Source of the DNA: Sphingomonas sp. 3P27F8
GTDB lineage: Bacteria > Pseudomonadota > Alphaproteobacteria > Sphingomonadales > Sphingomonadaceae
Assembly: GCF_005502745.1 (NCBI RefSeq)
Contig: NZ_SCNL01000006.1
Span: 1-64,000, forward strand
Length of the DNA stretch: 64,000 nucleotides
Direction of reading: 5' to 3'
Shown here: piece by piece, positions 17,228-26,260 of the stretch
Layout of the letters: each line of letters opens with the position of its first letter
Position numbering within the stretch: position 1 is the stretch's first letter
Notes under the pieces: model-generated
What the model saw: only the letters and a program-made list of their open reading frames with translations
What the model was told of the DNA's origin: nothing
The model's database searches: none
Made by a program: the position numbers and the translations under genes

Positions 17228-19686
17228 GCGGCGCGGCGGTCCCTGCCCGCCAGCAACTGATCCACGATCATCATGCCCACGTCGTTCTGCCACAGCCACA
17301 GGCCGTTGGCCTGCCCGACGAAGCTGGATTCCCCGCCCAGCTTCCCCCACGGCACGAAGCCCGCCGCCAGCCCGATGCCGAAAAGGCCGGGAATCGCCGT
17401 GCCGCCGGCATCCACCACGCGGCAATGGCGATCGACCATCGGCCGCCCTTCCTCCGCAGCCAGCCGCAGCGGCGTTCCATCCCGCCGCTCCACCGCCAGC
17501 GCGCGCGGGCGATAGCCGAGCGCCGCGATGGCGAGATCGGCGCTCGCGATCACCTCGCGCGCGCGTGCCTCGTCATCGCCGATCCGCATCACCGTGACGC
17601 GCGGGTCGGGTTCGCGCCCGTCGACGCGCAGCATCCGCAACACCAGCTCGCGCGCCTCCAGGCGGAAACCGGCGAGGCGATAGACGAAGCCCGAGACGGG
17701 GCAGATATCGTCCGGCCCGAAATCGGTGAACCCCTCCGCCTCCGCCGCCTCGACCGAGTGGAAGAACGGGCGCAGCGGGCGGCGGTGCAGCAGCGTGATC
17801 GCACCTGCGCCAAGCGGCAGCGCCGGCTGTCGCTTCAGCAGCAGCGCAACCGTGGTGAGCGCGCTGGTCGAGCCGCCGATCACCGCGATGCGCGGTGCGC
17901 GCTTGTCGCCGAGCAGGTCGGCGATCTTCTCGAACCCGCCGGTGGAGAGCACGTCGTCGGATTGCACGAGGCGGTGATGCGCCAGGGCTGGCAACGGTGC
18001 TCCCGCGACGCTCTGCGCGACCAGCCGGTCGAGCGGCTGGTGCCCGCCCGTCGCGATCACCACGTTGCGCGCGATCCGCTCATGCTCCGCGCCGCTCGCC
18101 ACATCGCGGACGCGCGCGCGCCACAGGCCATCGTCATCGCGACGGATCGCGATCACCTCGTGCCCGGTCAATACTGTGCCGCCATGTCTGCCGACGAGAT
18201 CGTGGAGGCGATCCCCCGTCACACGCAGCAGCGGGCCGACTTCCGCGAGCGGCACGCCCAGCGCGTCGCGATACGCCTCCACCGCGCGCGCCGCCGGATG
18301 CTCGGCAAGTGCAGCGATCGCCGGATAGGGATTGTCGGCAACCGCGCTGAGGAAGGTCTGCGCGGTTGAATCCGAAGTAATCGCATAGCGCCCGAGCTGC
18401 CCCCCGCCGATCGCCATGTCGCGCTCCACCAGCACCATGCCCGGTGCGAGCGTGGCGAGCAGGCCGCGCTTGCTGGCGGCGGTGAGCAGCGCGGTGCCCG
18501 CCGGGCCACCCCCGACGATCAGCGTCTCGGCTATCAGAACCGGCGCGCCGGAGGAGACGATACGCGGGCTCGCGCAGGCACGATCCAGCGACGCGACCAC
18601 GCGCTCGACATCCGCGATCGTCATCGCATCGTGGAGCGGCAACGACAGGATGCGCGCGGCGACATCGTCGGCGATCGGGGTGGGCTCGATCATCGCCACC
18701 TCCCGCACCCACGGCTGCTGCCCGATGTGCGGGCTGAAATACTGGCCGGCGCCGATCCCGTCGGCATCCAGCGCCCTCGCGACCCGAACGCGATCCGCGC
18801 CGGGCGGCAGGAGCAACTGGAAGAAGCCCAGCGCCTGCGTGCCGCGTGGCGCCGGTTGCGTCGCATAACGCCCGTCGATCGCCTTGCGATAGGCCGCCGC
18901 GATCTTATCGCGCGCCGCGCAAGTGCCATCGAACGTATCGAGCTTCGCATTGGCGATCGCGGCAAGCACTTCCGGCAGCTTCGCGTTCAGCCCCGGCACG
19001 CTGGCGCTCCGTGCGCCCGCGAAACCGAAATTGGCCATCACCCGCAACCGCTCGATCGTGTCGCGGTCGCCGCAGTGGATCAGCCCCCCTTCCGCGACCG
19101 CGAACGGCTTGGTCGCGTGCATCGAGAACACCACCGGAAACGGGGCGCCGGCGCCAAACCCGCGCCCGTCGGCGTCGGTGGTGCCCAGCGAGGCGGCGGC
19201 ATCGATCACCACCTTCACGTCGTGGCGCTTGGCCAGCCACGCGTATCGCTCCAGATCGATCGCGCGTCCGAAGGCCGCATAGGGCATCAGCGCCGCGATA
19301 CGCGCGCCATGCTGATGGAGCAGCCGCTCCTCCGCCGCCGCGCAGGCAGTCCAGTCATCGGGATCGATATCGCACACCAGGGGCGTCAGCCCGGCCCACC
19401 ACGCCGCCTGCGCGGTCGCGGCAAAGGTAAACGCGGGCATCACCGCATAGCGGCCATTCGCGTCCCCCACCGCATCCTTCAGCGCCAGCATCAGGCCCAG
19501 CGTCGCATTCGCGACGGTAAGACATGCGCCCTCGCCGCCGAACAGCCGCTCCGCCGCGCGCCCCTCGAAGCGCCGTGCCTCGGGGCCGAAATTGCTGTAG
19601 ATACCGGATGCCTCGATCCGCTCGAGCGCATCCTTATAGTCGCCGAGGCGCGGCGGATTGGGGACGATCAGGGGCAGGCGCTGCAT
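17224..19686 (-). CDS. Fusion of DegT-type aminotransferase and FAD/NAD(P)-binding oxidoreductase
   Basis: One open frame of 820 codons with two complete parts. Residues 1-about 372 form a DegT/DnrJ/EryC1/StrS PLP aminotransferase: VVIDAAASLG with Asp162, and SMHATK with the PLP lysine at 193 (S-x-H-x-x-K). Residues about 385-820 form a flavoprotein: the FAD fingerprint LIVGGGPAGTAL (389-400), VIATGGH, and a second dinucleotide fold IAVIGGSTSAL (600-610), then GLFGIGLAAGF near the end. The second part resembles SidA/IucD-type N-hydroxylases or related reductases in layout; I cannot choose. DegT enzymes normally aminate keto-sugar nucleotides, so an oxidised amino sugar is conceivable. Coupled by GTGA to the glycosyltransferase. 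Confidence 0.85.
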   Translation of the reverse strand: MQRLPLIVPNPPRLGDYKDALERIEASGIYSNFGPEARRFEGRAAERLFGGEGACLTVANATLGLMLALKDAVGDANGRYAVMPAFTFAATAQAAWWAGLTPLVCDIDPDDWTACAAAEERLLHQHGARIAALMPYAAFGRAIDLERYAWLAKRHDVKVVIDAAASLGTTDADGRGFGAGAPFPVVFSMHATKPFAVAEGGLIHCGDRDTIERLRVMANFGFAGARSASVPGLNAKLPEVLAAIANAKLDTFDGTCAARDKIAAAYRKAIDGRYATQPAPRGTQALGFFQLLLPPGADRVRVARALDADGIGAGQYFSPHIGQQPWVREVAMIEPTPIADDVAARILSLPLHDAMTIADVERVVASLDRACASPRIVSSGAPVLIAETLIVGGGPAGTALLTAASKRGLLATLAPGMVLVERDMAIGGGQLGRYAITSDSTAQTFLSAVADNPYPAIAALAEHPAARAVEAYRDALGVPLAEVGPLLRVTGDRLHDLVGRHGGTVLTGHEVIAIRRDDDGLWRARVRDVASGAEHERIARNVVIATGGHQPLDRLVAQSVAGAPLPALAHHRLVQSDDVLSTGGFEKIADLLGDKRAPRIAVIGGSTSALTTVALLLKRQPALPLGAGAITLLHRRPLRPFFHSVEAAEAEGFTDFGPDDICPVSGFVYRLAGFRLEARELVLRMLRVDGREPDPRVTVMRIGDDEARAREVIASADLAIAALGYRPRALAVERRDGTPLRLAAEEGRPMVDRHCRVVDAGGTAIPGLFGIGLAAGFVPWGKLGGESSFVGQANGLWLWQNDVGMMIVDQLLAGRDRRAA

Positions 19687-19741
19687 GAGACGGGCGAATC
19701 CTTTCGGCCTCGCTCATGCATCAGCGCGTCCTAAGGAGCGG

Positions 19742-20041
19742 TTAGCGCCGGTCGAACGCTTCCAGCTCATAGGCGATCGATGCCTCGACCAGCGCGTCCC
19801 ACAGCGCCGCGATCGTATCCCCCGGCAAGCCGGCGGAGATCGCGGCGTCGCGGGCGTTCGCGATCACCTGCGCCTTGCGTGCCTCGTCGCGCACCGCGCC
19901 GCGCTCCGGTTTGATGCGCGCGGCGGCGTCCATATAGTCGAAGCGCCGGCGCAACAGCGCGACAAGTTCGCGATCAACCTGATCGACACCCGCGCGCACC
20001 TCCGCCATGGTTGCGCATTGCTGTCCCGGAAGAATGGTCAT
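19742..20041 (-). CDS. Chorismate mutase, AroQ-type
   Basis: A 99-residue all-helical protein of the chorismate mutase II family: MAEVRAGVDQVDRELVALLR, then AARIKPERGAVRDEARKAQV with the active-site Arg/Lys residues, and a C-terminal helix. It converts chorismate to prephenate; the PchB-like look (isochorismate-pyruvate lyase) is an alternative. I used the ATG at 20041; an inner ATG at about 20008 would start MAEVRAG, which many family members use. It lies 55 bases upstream of the fusion gene on the same strand and may share its transcript. Divergent from rpsD. Confidence 0.85.
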   Translation of the reverse strand: MTILPGQQCATMAEVRAGVDQVDRELVALLRRRFDYMDAAARIKPERGAVRDEARKAQVIANARDAAISAGLPGDTIAALWDALVEASIAYELEAFDRR

Positions 20042-20152
20042 GACGGCCGCTGTGGCGGGGGAACGCGGGGCTGTCCAGCCGCCGGTGGCGATGAACCGGC
20101 GCCGCGCCCGCCGTGCGCGCTGTCGCTGCGACCTGCCGGAACGCGCCTCTCC

Positions 20153-20181
20153 TTGACTTCGCCCCCGCCCCCCGCTAGGCG
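20153..20181 (+). promoter_or_regulatory. Candidate rpsD promoter
   Basis: TTGACT (20153-20158) and TAGGCG (20176-20181) are spaced by 17 bases. This would give an untranslated leader of about 110 bases before the rpsD ATG, which has AAGGA seven bases upstream. The -10 box is a weak match. Confidence 0.4.
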
Positions 20182-20294
20182 CGCGCCTTCGCAATCGGCC
20201 CCGTATCCCCGGTGAAGCGGTGGCCCTGCGTTTCCATTCGTGAAGCGTAGAGCGATACCGGGATGAACGTCGTTCGCAGATTGAAGGATAGATC

Positions 20295-20909
20295 ATGTCA
20301 AAGCGCAGCAGCGCCAAGTACAAACTCGACCGCCGGATGGGCGAAAACATCTGGGGTCGCCCGAAGAGCCCGGTCAACAAGCGTGAATACGGCCCCGGCC
20401 AGCACGGTCAGCGCCGCAAGGGCAAGATGTCCGATTACGGCCTGCAGCTCCGCGCCAAGCAGAAGCTGAAGGGCTATTATGGCGATGTCACGGAAAAGCA
20501 GTTCCGCCAGTGCTATGACGAAGCCGCCCGGATGAAGGGCGATACCTCGCAGAACCTGATCGGCCTGCTCGAGCGCCGTCTCGACATGATCGTCTATCGC
20601 GCGAAATTCGCGCCGACGATCTTCGCCGCGCGCCAGCTCGTCAGCCACGGTCACGTCTATGTGAACGGCGTGAAGTGCAACATCGCGTCGCGCCGCATCT
20701 CGCTCAACGACGAGATCACGCTGGGCAAGAAGGCGCAGGAAATGGCGCTGGTGCTCGAAGCGCAGGGCCTCGCCGAACGCGAAGTGCCGGACTATGTCGC
20801 GCAGGACGGCGCCGCCAAGATCACCTTCATCCGCGTGCCGACGCTGGACGAAGTGCCGTATCCGGTGAAGATGGAGCCGAACCTGGTCGTCGAGTTCTAC
20901 TCGCGCTGA
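20295..20909 (+). CDS. rpsD: 30S ribosomal protein S4
   Basis: A 204-residue ribosomal protein S4, full length. It starts [20 protein letters not shown], and the S4 RNA-binding domain [20 protein letters not shown] with [10 protein letters not shown] is clear. It binds 16S rRNA early in 30S assembly. The gene stands alone here, not in an alpha-type ribosomal operon, which is usual in alphaproteobacteria. It has its own candidate promoter and a strong terminator. Confidence 0.99.
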   Translation: MSKRSSAKYKLDRRMGENIWGRPKSPVNKREYGPGQHGQRRKGKMSDYGLQLRAKQKLKGYYGDVTEKQFRQCYDEAARMKGDTSQNLIGLLERRLDMIVYRAKFAPTIFAARQLVSHGHVYVNGVKCNIASRRISLNDEITLGKKAQEMALVLEAQGLAEREVPDYVAQDGAAKITFIRVPTLDEVPYPVKMEPNLVVEFYSR

Positions 20910-20932
20910 TCGATCGGCCCCTGGGCCAGCGA

Positions 20933-20962
20933 AAGGGCGGCTCCGGCGACGGGGCCGCCCTT
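20933..20962. terminator. Bidirectional terminator between rpsD and S9 peptidase
   Basis: AAGGGCGGC (20933-20941) and GCCGCCCTT (20954-20962) form a perfect 9-bp stem with a 12-base loop, followed by TT on the plus strand and preceded by a short A-run, so it serves both convergent genes. Confidence 0.85.
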
Positions 20963-20969
20963 TTCGTAT

Positions 20970-22937
20970 CTACAGGCCCAGCGAGGCGCGCAGGAATTTG
21001 TCGGCCTTGTCGAGCATCTCCGCCCGCGCGCTCGAATCGTCGAGCTGGTGATCCAGCCCCTTGAACTCCACCAGCTCGACCTTCTTGCCCGCATCGCGCA
21101 GCCGGGTTGCCATCAGTCGCGATTCAGCGATGCCCACATTAGCGTCACGATCCCCGTGAAACATCAGAACCGGCGCTTTGATCGCCGCCGCATTGCGCGC
21201 TGGCGATCCCTCGCGAATGTGGGGCCCGTTGCCGATGAACCGATCCACCAGGACGAAATTCACGAAGCGCCGTGATTCCTCACGCAAGCTGTCGAGATCG
21301 GTGACCGGGGCAATCGCGACGATCGCCTTGAAAAGATCGCCGTCCAGCACCGCGGACTGCAACGCCGCATAGCCACCGTACGACCAGCCGACGATTGCCA
21401 GCTTGCCAGGTGCCGCAATGCCCTGCTGCTGCAACCAGCGCCCGCCATCGTTCACGTCGCCGATCGCGGTGCGCCAGGATTGGAAGCCGTTCTTCTCGAA
21501 CCAGGCTTGCCCATAGCCTGCCGATCCACGGAAATTTGGTTGCAGCACCGCATAGCCGCGCGCGGCGAAAAACTGCGCCAGCCAGTCAAAGCCCCATTCG
21601 TCTCGCGCCGCCGGACCGCCATGCGGAAGGACGATCGCCGGCAGGTTCTTTCCGTCACTGCCCGGCGGCAACGTCAGATAGGCCGGTATGACCGTGCCGT
21701 CCGCAGCGCGGTAGCTCACGGGCTTCACCGTCGCGAGCGTAAACCCCGACAGTTCGGGTCGCGACGCGGCGACCTCTTCGAGATGACGGTTGGTTTTGTC
21801 GTACAGGAAATAGCGTCCGGGATCGTTATCGCTGCTCGCGTGCAACAGGAGCAGCTTCTCGTCCGAGCTGGCATCGACAAAGCGGATCATCGGCAGCTTT
21901 GGAATGGCGCGTGAAAGCGAGACCCGCAGTTTCTTCAATTCCGGATCGAAATATTCCGCCTCGCGATGCTCGACGACCCATGATGCGCCGACCACCCTTT
22001 GCTGCCGGCCTATCCGGATCAGTTCATCGACATCCACATCCGGGCGCGCCACGAGCATTTCCCGCGTCATGTTGCCATCAAGCGAAACCCGGTAGAGCGC
22101 GCGGCGCCCGCTCGCGTTATCAAACCCGTAGACGACGTTGGTCGCCGGATCGACGGCGATCGGCTGAAAACCGGCGCCGCTCGAACCATCGACCTTGAAA
22201 GAGCTCAGCCGCTCCCAGGTTTTCTGATCGGCGCGGCGGTAGAAGTAATTGACCGTATCGCCCGAATATCGGTCCACCGCCTCCGGCCGAGAGCCCATGA
22301 CGCGCACTTTGCCAACGCCATCGCTGATATAGGAAACAACACGCGGCTTGGGCTGCTCGACGATACGCCGGGAAAGCGAGCTGATATCGACCGCGACGAC
22401 CCCAAGCCCCTCCTTCTGGTTCGCGAGCCGCGTGCCGACCGTCTCTTCGGGCACGAACCCGAGCGCCATCAGCACCGAGCCCGGTTTCCCGTCTGCGGTG
22501 AGATCGATCAAATCGCCGCCGAACTGAACGGGGCCAAGTGTCCTGACGCCGCCCTGGTCGGTGATCATCTTATAACCTGTGCCGTCATCCTTGACGCTCG
22601 CCAGCCGGGTAAAGCCGAGCAAAAAGCCGGAATCGCCCGCGAGACCGTAAACACTGCATACGAGCCGTTCCGTGCTCGCCCACTGGCACCAGCGAAGCCG
22701 CTCGGGCTCGCCACTGCTCTTCAACACCGGTTGCGGCTGCTTCCCGTCGAATTGCGCGACCGTTGCAATCGACATGCGGTTCCCGAGCGGCCGAACGATC
22801 GCGATCTTCTTGCCATCGGGAGAAAGGCTGATGTCGGCCACATATTCCCGCGCGCCAAAGGCCTTGGCTTCGCGCGTCGGTTCCGCCAGCGCCGGCGTGG
22901 TTGCCAGCAACATGGCGACAAAAGCCAATCTGTTCAT
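20970..22937 (-). CDS. Secreted S9-family peptidase (prolyl oligopeptidase-like)
   Basis: A 655-residue protein with a signal peptide (MNRLAFVAMLLATTPALAEP). A beta-propeller-like N-terminal part (SLSPDGKKIAIVRP) is followed by an alpha/beta-hydrolase: nucleophile in GWSYGGYAAL, acid in FHGDRDANV, and the His in GLDHQL. S9 enzymes of this build act as dipeptidyl or acylaminoacyl peptidases; the exact specificity is not clear. It lies divergent from the sirtuin gene (78-base gap) and convergent with rpsD. Confidence 0.92.
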   Translation of the reverse strand: MNRLAFVAMLLATTPALAEPTREAKAFGAREYVADISLSPDGKKIAIVRPLGNRMSIATVAQFDGKQPQPVLKSSGEPERLRWCQWASTERLVCSVYGLAGDSGFLLGFTRLASVKDDGTGYKMITDQGGVRTLGPVQFGGDLIDLTADGKPGSVLMALGFVPEETVGTRLANQKEGLGVVAVDISSLSRRIVEQPKPRVVSYISDGVGKVRVMGSRPEAVDRYSGDTVNYFYRRADQKTWERLSSFKVDGSSGAGFQPIAVDPATNVVYGFDNASGRRALYRVSLDGNMTREMLVARPDVDVDELIRIGRQQRVVGASWVVEHREAEYFDPELKKLRVSLSRAIPKLPMIRFVDASSDEKLLLLHASSDNDPGRYFLYDKTNRHLEEVAASRPELSGFTLATVKPVSYRAADGTVIPAYLTLPPGSDGKNLPAIVLPHGGPAARDEWGFDWLAQFFAARGYAVLQPNFRGSAGYGQAWFEKNGFQSWRTAIGDVNDGGRWLQQQGIAAPGKLAIVGWSYGGYAALQSAVLDGDLFKAIVAIAPVTDLDSLREESRRFVNFVLVDRFIGNGPHIREGSPARNAAAIKAPVLMFHGDRDANVGIAESRLMATRLRDAGKKVELVEFKGLDHQLDDSSARAEMLDKADKFLRASLGL

Positions 22938-23015
22938 CGATACCCCCTTTTTCCCCAGGCCATGCTATCTCCTTGAAAGGCGGATGCAAGTGGCACATTT
23001 CGCCGCAAGTCGCAG

Positions 23016-23753
23016 ATGGACACACAGGCCATGCTCAAACTCGTCATCCTCACGGGCGCCGGCATTTCGGCGGAATCCGGCCTTGCCACGTTCCGCGGAC
23101 CCGGCGGCTTATGGGAGGGGCACCGCGTCGAGGATGTCTGCACGCCCGAGGCGCTGGCGGGAGACGCCGCGCTGGTGCATCGCTTCTATGACGAGCGGCG
23201 GGCCGCGTTGGCGCATGTGTCGCCCAATCCCGCGCATCGGGCACTCGCCCGGCTCGATCGCGCATGGCGCGGCGAATTGCTGATCGTCACGCAGAATGTC
23301 GACGACCTGCACGAGCGCGCGGGCGCGCGCCGGATGCTTCACATGCACGGAGAACTGAACTCGGCGCTGTGCGCGGCATGTGGGGCGCGCACCGGCTGGC
23401 GCGACGATCTGCCGCCCGGCAGCCGGTGCGAGGAATGCTCCGCGCCGATGCTTCGCCCCGACATCGTGTTCTTCGGCGAGATGCCGTATCATATGGACGC
23501 GATCGAGCGGGCGCTGTCGGATTGCGACCTGTTCGTCTCGATCGGAACATCGGGTGCGGTCTATCCGGCCGCGAGGTTCGTGCAGACCGCGCGCTATCAC
23601 GGCGCCGAGACGCTGGAGCTCAACCTGGAACCATCGGCGGGCAGCGCCTGGTTCGCAGAGACGCGGCTCGGCCCGGCATCCGAGCTGGTGCCGGCATGGG
23701 TGGACGAGCTGCTTGGCGATCACTCCACCCAGTCGAGCCCGATATCGCGATAG
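23016..23753 (+). CDS. cobB: NAD-dependent protein deacylase, class III sirtuin
   Basis: A 245-residue SIR2 protein. NAD-binding GAGISAESG is at 14-22, QNVDDLHERAG at 93-103, the catalytic His at 111 (HMHGE), and a zinc site C119/C122 with C138/C141. Tyr58 and Arg61 in FYDERR match the Tyr-x-x-Arg pair of SIRT5/CobB-like enzymes that remove succinyl or malonyl groups; a desuccinylase is therefore likely. An inner ATG at 23031 (MLKLVIL) is an alternative start. The last 34 bases overlap the convergent era gene. Confidence 0.93.
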   Translation: MDTQAMLKLVILTGAGISAESGLATFRGPGGLWEGHRVEDVCTPEALAGDAALVHRFYDERRAALAHVSPNPAHRALARLDRAWRGELLIVTQNVDDLHERAGARRMLHMHGELNSALCAACGARTGWRDDLPPGSRCEECSAPMLRPDIVFFGEMPYHMDAIERALSDCDLFVSIGTSGAVYPAARFVQTARYHGAETLELNLEPSAGSAWFAETRLGPASELVPAWVDELLGDHSTQSSPISR

Positions 23754-24613
23754 ACGCCGCGATCCTCATCCCAGCCGGGCTTCACCTTCACATGCAGGTA
23801 AAGGTGCACCGGCCGATCGAGCAGCACCGCCAGTTCGGCACGCGCCTTCGCACCGATCTCGCGGATGCGCGTGCCGCCCTTCCCAAGCACGATCGCGCGC
23901 TGCGTCGGGCGCTCGACCAGAATCTGCTGGTGGATCTCCGCCGAGCCGTCCTCGCGATCGAGGAACTTCTCCGTCTCGATCGTGCTGGCATAGGGAAGCT
24001 CGGCGTGGAGCTGGAGGTAAAGCTGCTCGCGCGTCACCTCGGCGGCCATCGCGCGCTCGGTCGCGTCCGAGACCTGATCCTCGGGGTAGTGCCACGGCCC
24101 CGCCGGCATCGCGCGCGCCAGCGCCCGCTTCAGCTCCGCCACGCCATCGCCGGTGGAGGCGCTGATGAAGAAGGTTTCCGCGAACGGCGCGATCGCGTTG
24201 AGCTTCTCGGCGTGGAGGAGGAGACGCGGTTTATCGGCCAGATCGACCTTGTTGAGGATCAGGAAACGCGGCTCCGGGCGATCCGCGATCCGCTCGGCGA
24301 TCTCCACCACCTTGGGGGCGAGGCCGCCCTTCGCATCGACCACGAAAGCGAGCAGGTCGGCCCCCTCCGTTCCGCCCCATGCCGCCGCGACCATCGCGCG
24401 ATCGAGCCGGCGCTTGGGATCGAAGATGCCCGGCGTGTCCACCAGCAGCAATTGCGTATCGCCCTCGATCGCGACGCCCATCAGCCGGGTGCGCGTCGTC
24501 TGCGCCTTGGGGCTGACGATCGCGACCTTCTGGCCTACCAGCGCATTGACGAGCGTGGATTTGCCGGCGTTGGGCGCGCCGACGACGGCGACAAGGCCAC
24601 AGCTTTGGGTCAT
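23720..24613 (-). CDS. era: GTPase Era
   Basis: A 297-residue GTPase: G1 GAPNAGKS at 12-19, G3 DTPG at 59-62, G4 NKVD at 121-124 and G5 SASTGDG, then a C-terminal KH domain (VLGKGGTRIREIG). Era binds 16S rRNA and helps 30S maturation. The ATG at 24613 overlaps the rnc stop as ATGA, so the lepB-rnc-era order is kept. Its 3' end overlaps the sirtuin gene by 34 bases. Confidence 0.98.
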   Translation of the reverse strand: MTQSCGLVAVVGAPNAGKSTLVNALVGQKVAIVSPKAQTTRTRLMGVAIEGDTQLLLVDTPGIFDPKRRLDRAMVAAAWGGTEGADLLAFVVDAKGGLAPKVVEIAERIADRPEPRFLILNKVDLADKPRLLLHAEKLNAIAPFAETFFISASTGDGVAELKRALARAMPAGPWHYPEDQVSDATERAMAAEVTREQLYLQLHAELPYASTIETEKFLDREDGSAEIHQQILVERPTQRAIVLGKGGTRIREIGAKARAELAVLLDRPVHLYLHVKVKPGWDEDRGVYRDIGLDWVE

Positions 24614-25287
24614 CGTGATCTCACCATTTCGAGCAATGCGCGGGCGGCGGCGGTTTCCGCCTCCTGCTTGCTGCCGCCGTCGGCCAGCGCCTCGGCCAGT
24701 TTGGGGATCGCCGCCTTCACGAGGAAGCGCGGCGCATGGCCAGGGCCGGAACGCTCGACCACCTCATAGAGCGGCGGCTTGCGCTGATGCGCGGCGGCCC
24801 ATTCCTGCAACGCGGATTTGGGGTGCTGCGGCGCGGCGGCGTCGGCGCTGATGCGGTCCCCCCACAGCCGGCGGATCGCGGCGCGCGCCACGTCCAGCCC
24901 GGCGTCGCGATAGAGCGCGCCGAGCAACGCCTCCATCACATCGCCGAGCACATTGTCGCTGTCGCTCGCGCCGTCGTCGCGCGCCTGCTTGCCCAGCCGC
25001 AAGCGCGCCGGCACGGCCAGCCCGCGCGCCACTTCGGCACAGACCGCGCCGGTAACCAGCGCGTTGTAGCGCTTGGACAACGCGCCCTCCGGCTCCGCGG
25101 GGAACAGCTCATACAGCCATTCCGCCATCACCAGCCCGAGCACGCGATCGCCGAGAAACTCGAGCCGTTCGTATGTCGCCCCGGAGCGGCTGCCGTGCGT
25201 CAGCGCACGTTCGTAATCGGCGAGATCGGCCGGCCGGTGCCCGAAAATGCCGTCGATCCACCCGGCAAGGTCCGCATCCTGGGTCAC
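24610..25287 (-). CDS. rnc: Ribonuclease III
   Basis: A 225-residue RNase III. The catalytic signature ERLEFLGDRVL is at about 40-50, with the second acidic site in NVLGDVMEALLGALY, and a C-terminal double-stranded RNA-binding domain (PKSALQEWAAAHQRKPP, then GGSKQEAETAAARALLE). It processes rRNA and other double-stranded RNAs. The start GTG at 25287 lies five bases after the lepB stop and gives MTQDADLAGW; the longer open frame overlaps lepB and is not needed. Confidence 0.96.
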   Translation of the reverse strand: MTQDADLAGWIDGIFGHRPADLADYERALTHGSRSGATYERLEFLGDRVLGLVMAEWLYELFPAEPEGALSKRYNALVTGAVCAEVARGLAVPARLRLGKQARDDGASDSDNVLGDVMEALLGALYRDAGLDVARAAIRRLWGDRISADAAAPQHPKSALQEWAAAHQRKPPLYEVVERSGPGHAPRFLVKAAIPKLAEALADGGSKQEAETAAARALLEMVRSR

Positions 25288-25292
25288 GCCGG

Positions 25293-26150
25293 TCAGAAAC
25301 CGCCCCCGATCCGGTTGAGCCGCGCGGCGGTGAACCACGTCCACGGCAGGAACCAGTTGGCCGAACCGTCGGTGGACCAGAAGATCACCAGCGCCTTGCC
25401 CTCGATATTCTCCATCGGCACGTAGCCGAAGCCGCCCGATGCCTGGCTGAACCGGCTGTCTTCGGAATTGTCGCGATTGTCGCCCATCAGGAAGACGTGT
25501 CCGGCGGGCACCGTGAACAATTCGGTGTCGTCGGCGATCGTCTGCCCCATATCCAGCACTTCATAGGAGCGGCCACCCGGCAGCGTTTCGCGGAAGCGCT
25601 TGTACCGGCATACCGGCTGGCCGTTCGCCACGTCCTGATATTGCGACTGGCATTTGTCGGCGCCGTAATTGGGCGTGAGCGGCACGATGAAATCGGCGAT
25701 CGGCTGCTTGGGCACCGGCTGGCCGTTCAGGATCAGCTGGCCCGCGCGCATCTGCACCGTATCGCCCGGCAGGCCGATCACCCGCTTGATGACGTCGTGG
25801 TCGTTCGCGGGCGGACCGCGAAACACCACGGTATCGCCGCGCGTCGGCGTGCCGCCGAACAGCCGCCCCGGGATCGGCGGGAAGCCGAACGGCAGCGACC
25901 AACGCGAATAGCCGTAATTCCACTTCGACACGAACAGATAGTCGCCGATCAGCAGCCGCGGCAGCATGGATTCAGACGGGATCGAGAACGGCGCGAACAG
26001 CAGGCTGCGGAACAGCCACACGATGATCGCGAGCTTCACGAGGAAGCGCAGCGTATCGCCGGATTCGGATTTCTTCCCCACCGATCCGGCGGCGGGCGCC
26101 TTGCCGATCGGCTGCGGGATATCGTCGGGCGGGGTGTCCTGGTCGGCCAT
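25293..26150 (-). CDS. lepB: Signal peptidase I
   Basis: A 285-residue leader peptidase. One membrane segment (about 34-57) precedes the catalytic Ser61 in PSESMLP; the general base Lys122 is in DVIKRVIGLPGD, and GDNRDNSEDSR is the final family box. It removes signal peptides from exported proteins at the inner membrane. The ATG at 26150 gives MADQDTPPDD; the open frame continues upstream but overlaps the promoter region of the divergent pgi gene. First gene of lepB-rnc-era. Confidence 0.97.
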   Translation of the reverse strand: MADQDTPPDDIPQPIGKAPAAGSVGKKSESGDTLRFLVKLAIIVWLFRSLLFAPFSIPSESMLPRLLIGDYLFVSKWNYGYSRWSLPFGFPPIPGRLFGGTPTRGDTVVFRGPPANDHDVIKRVIGLPGDTVQMRAGQLILNGQPVPKQPIADFIVPLTPNYGADKCQSQYQDVANGQPVCRYKRFRETLPGGRSYEVLDMGQTIADDTELFTVPAGHVFLMGDNRDNSEDSRFSQASGGFGYVPMENIEGKALVIFWSTDGSANWFLPWTWFTAARLNRIGGGF

Positions 26151-26260
26151 AGGCGCGGCGTCGCTCAACCCCGCGCCGACGTCAAGCCGCTGGCGTGTGG
26201 AACGATGCGGGGGTAACGGCTGTTCGGTCGTTTCCCGGCACAGACAGAAAGACGTGAAAC

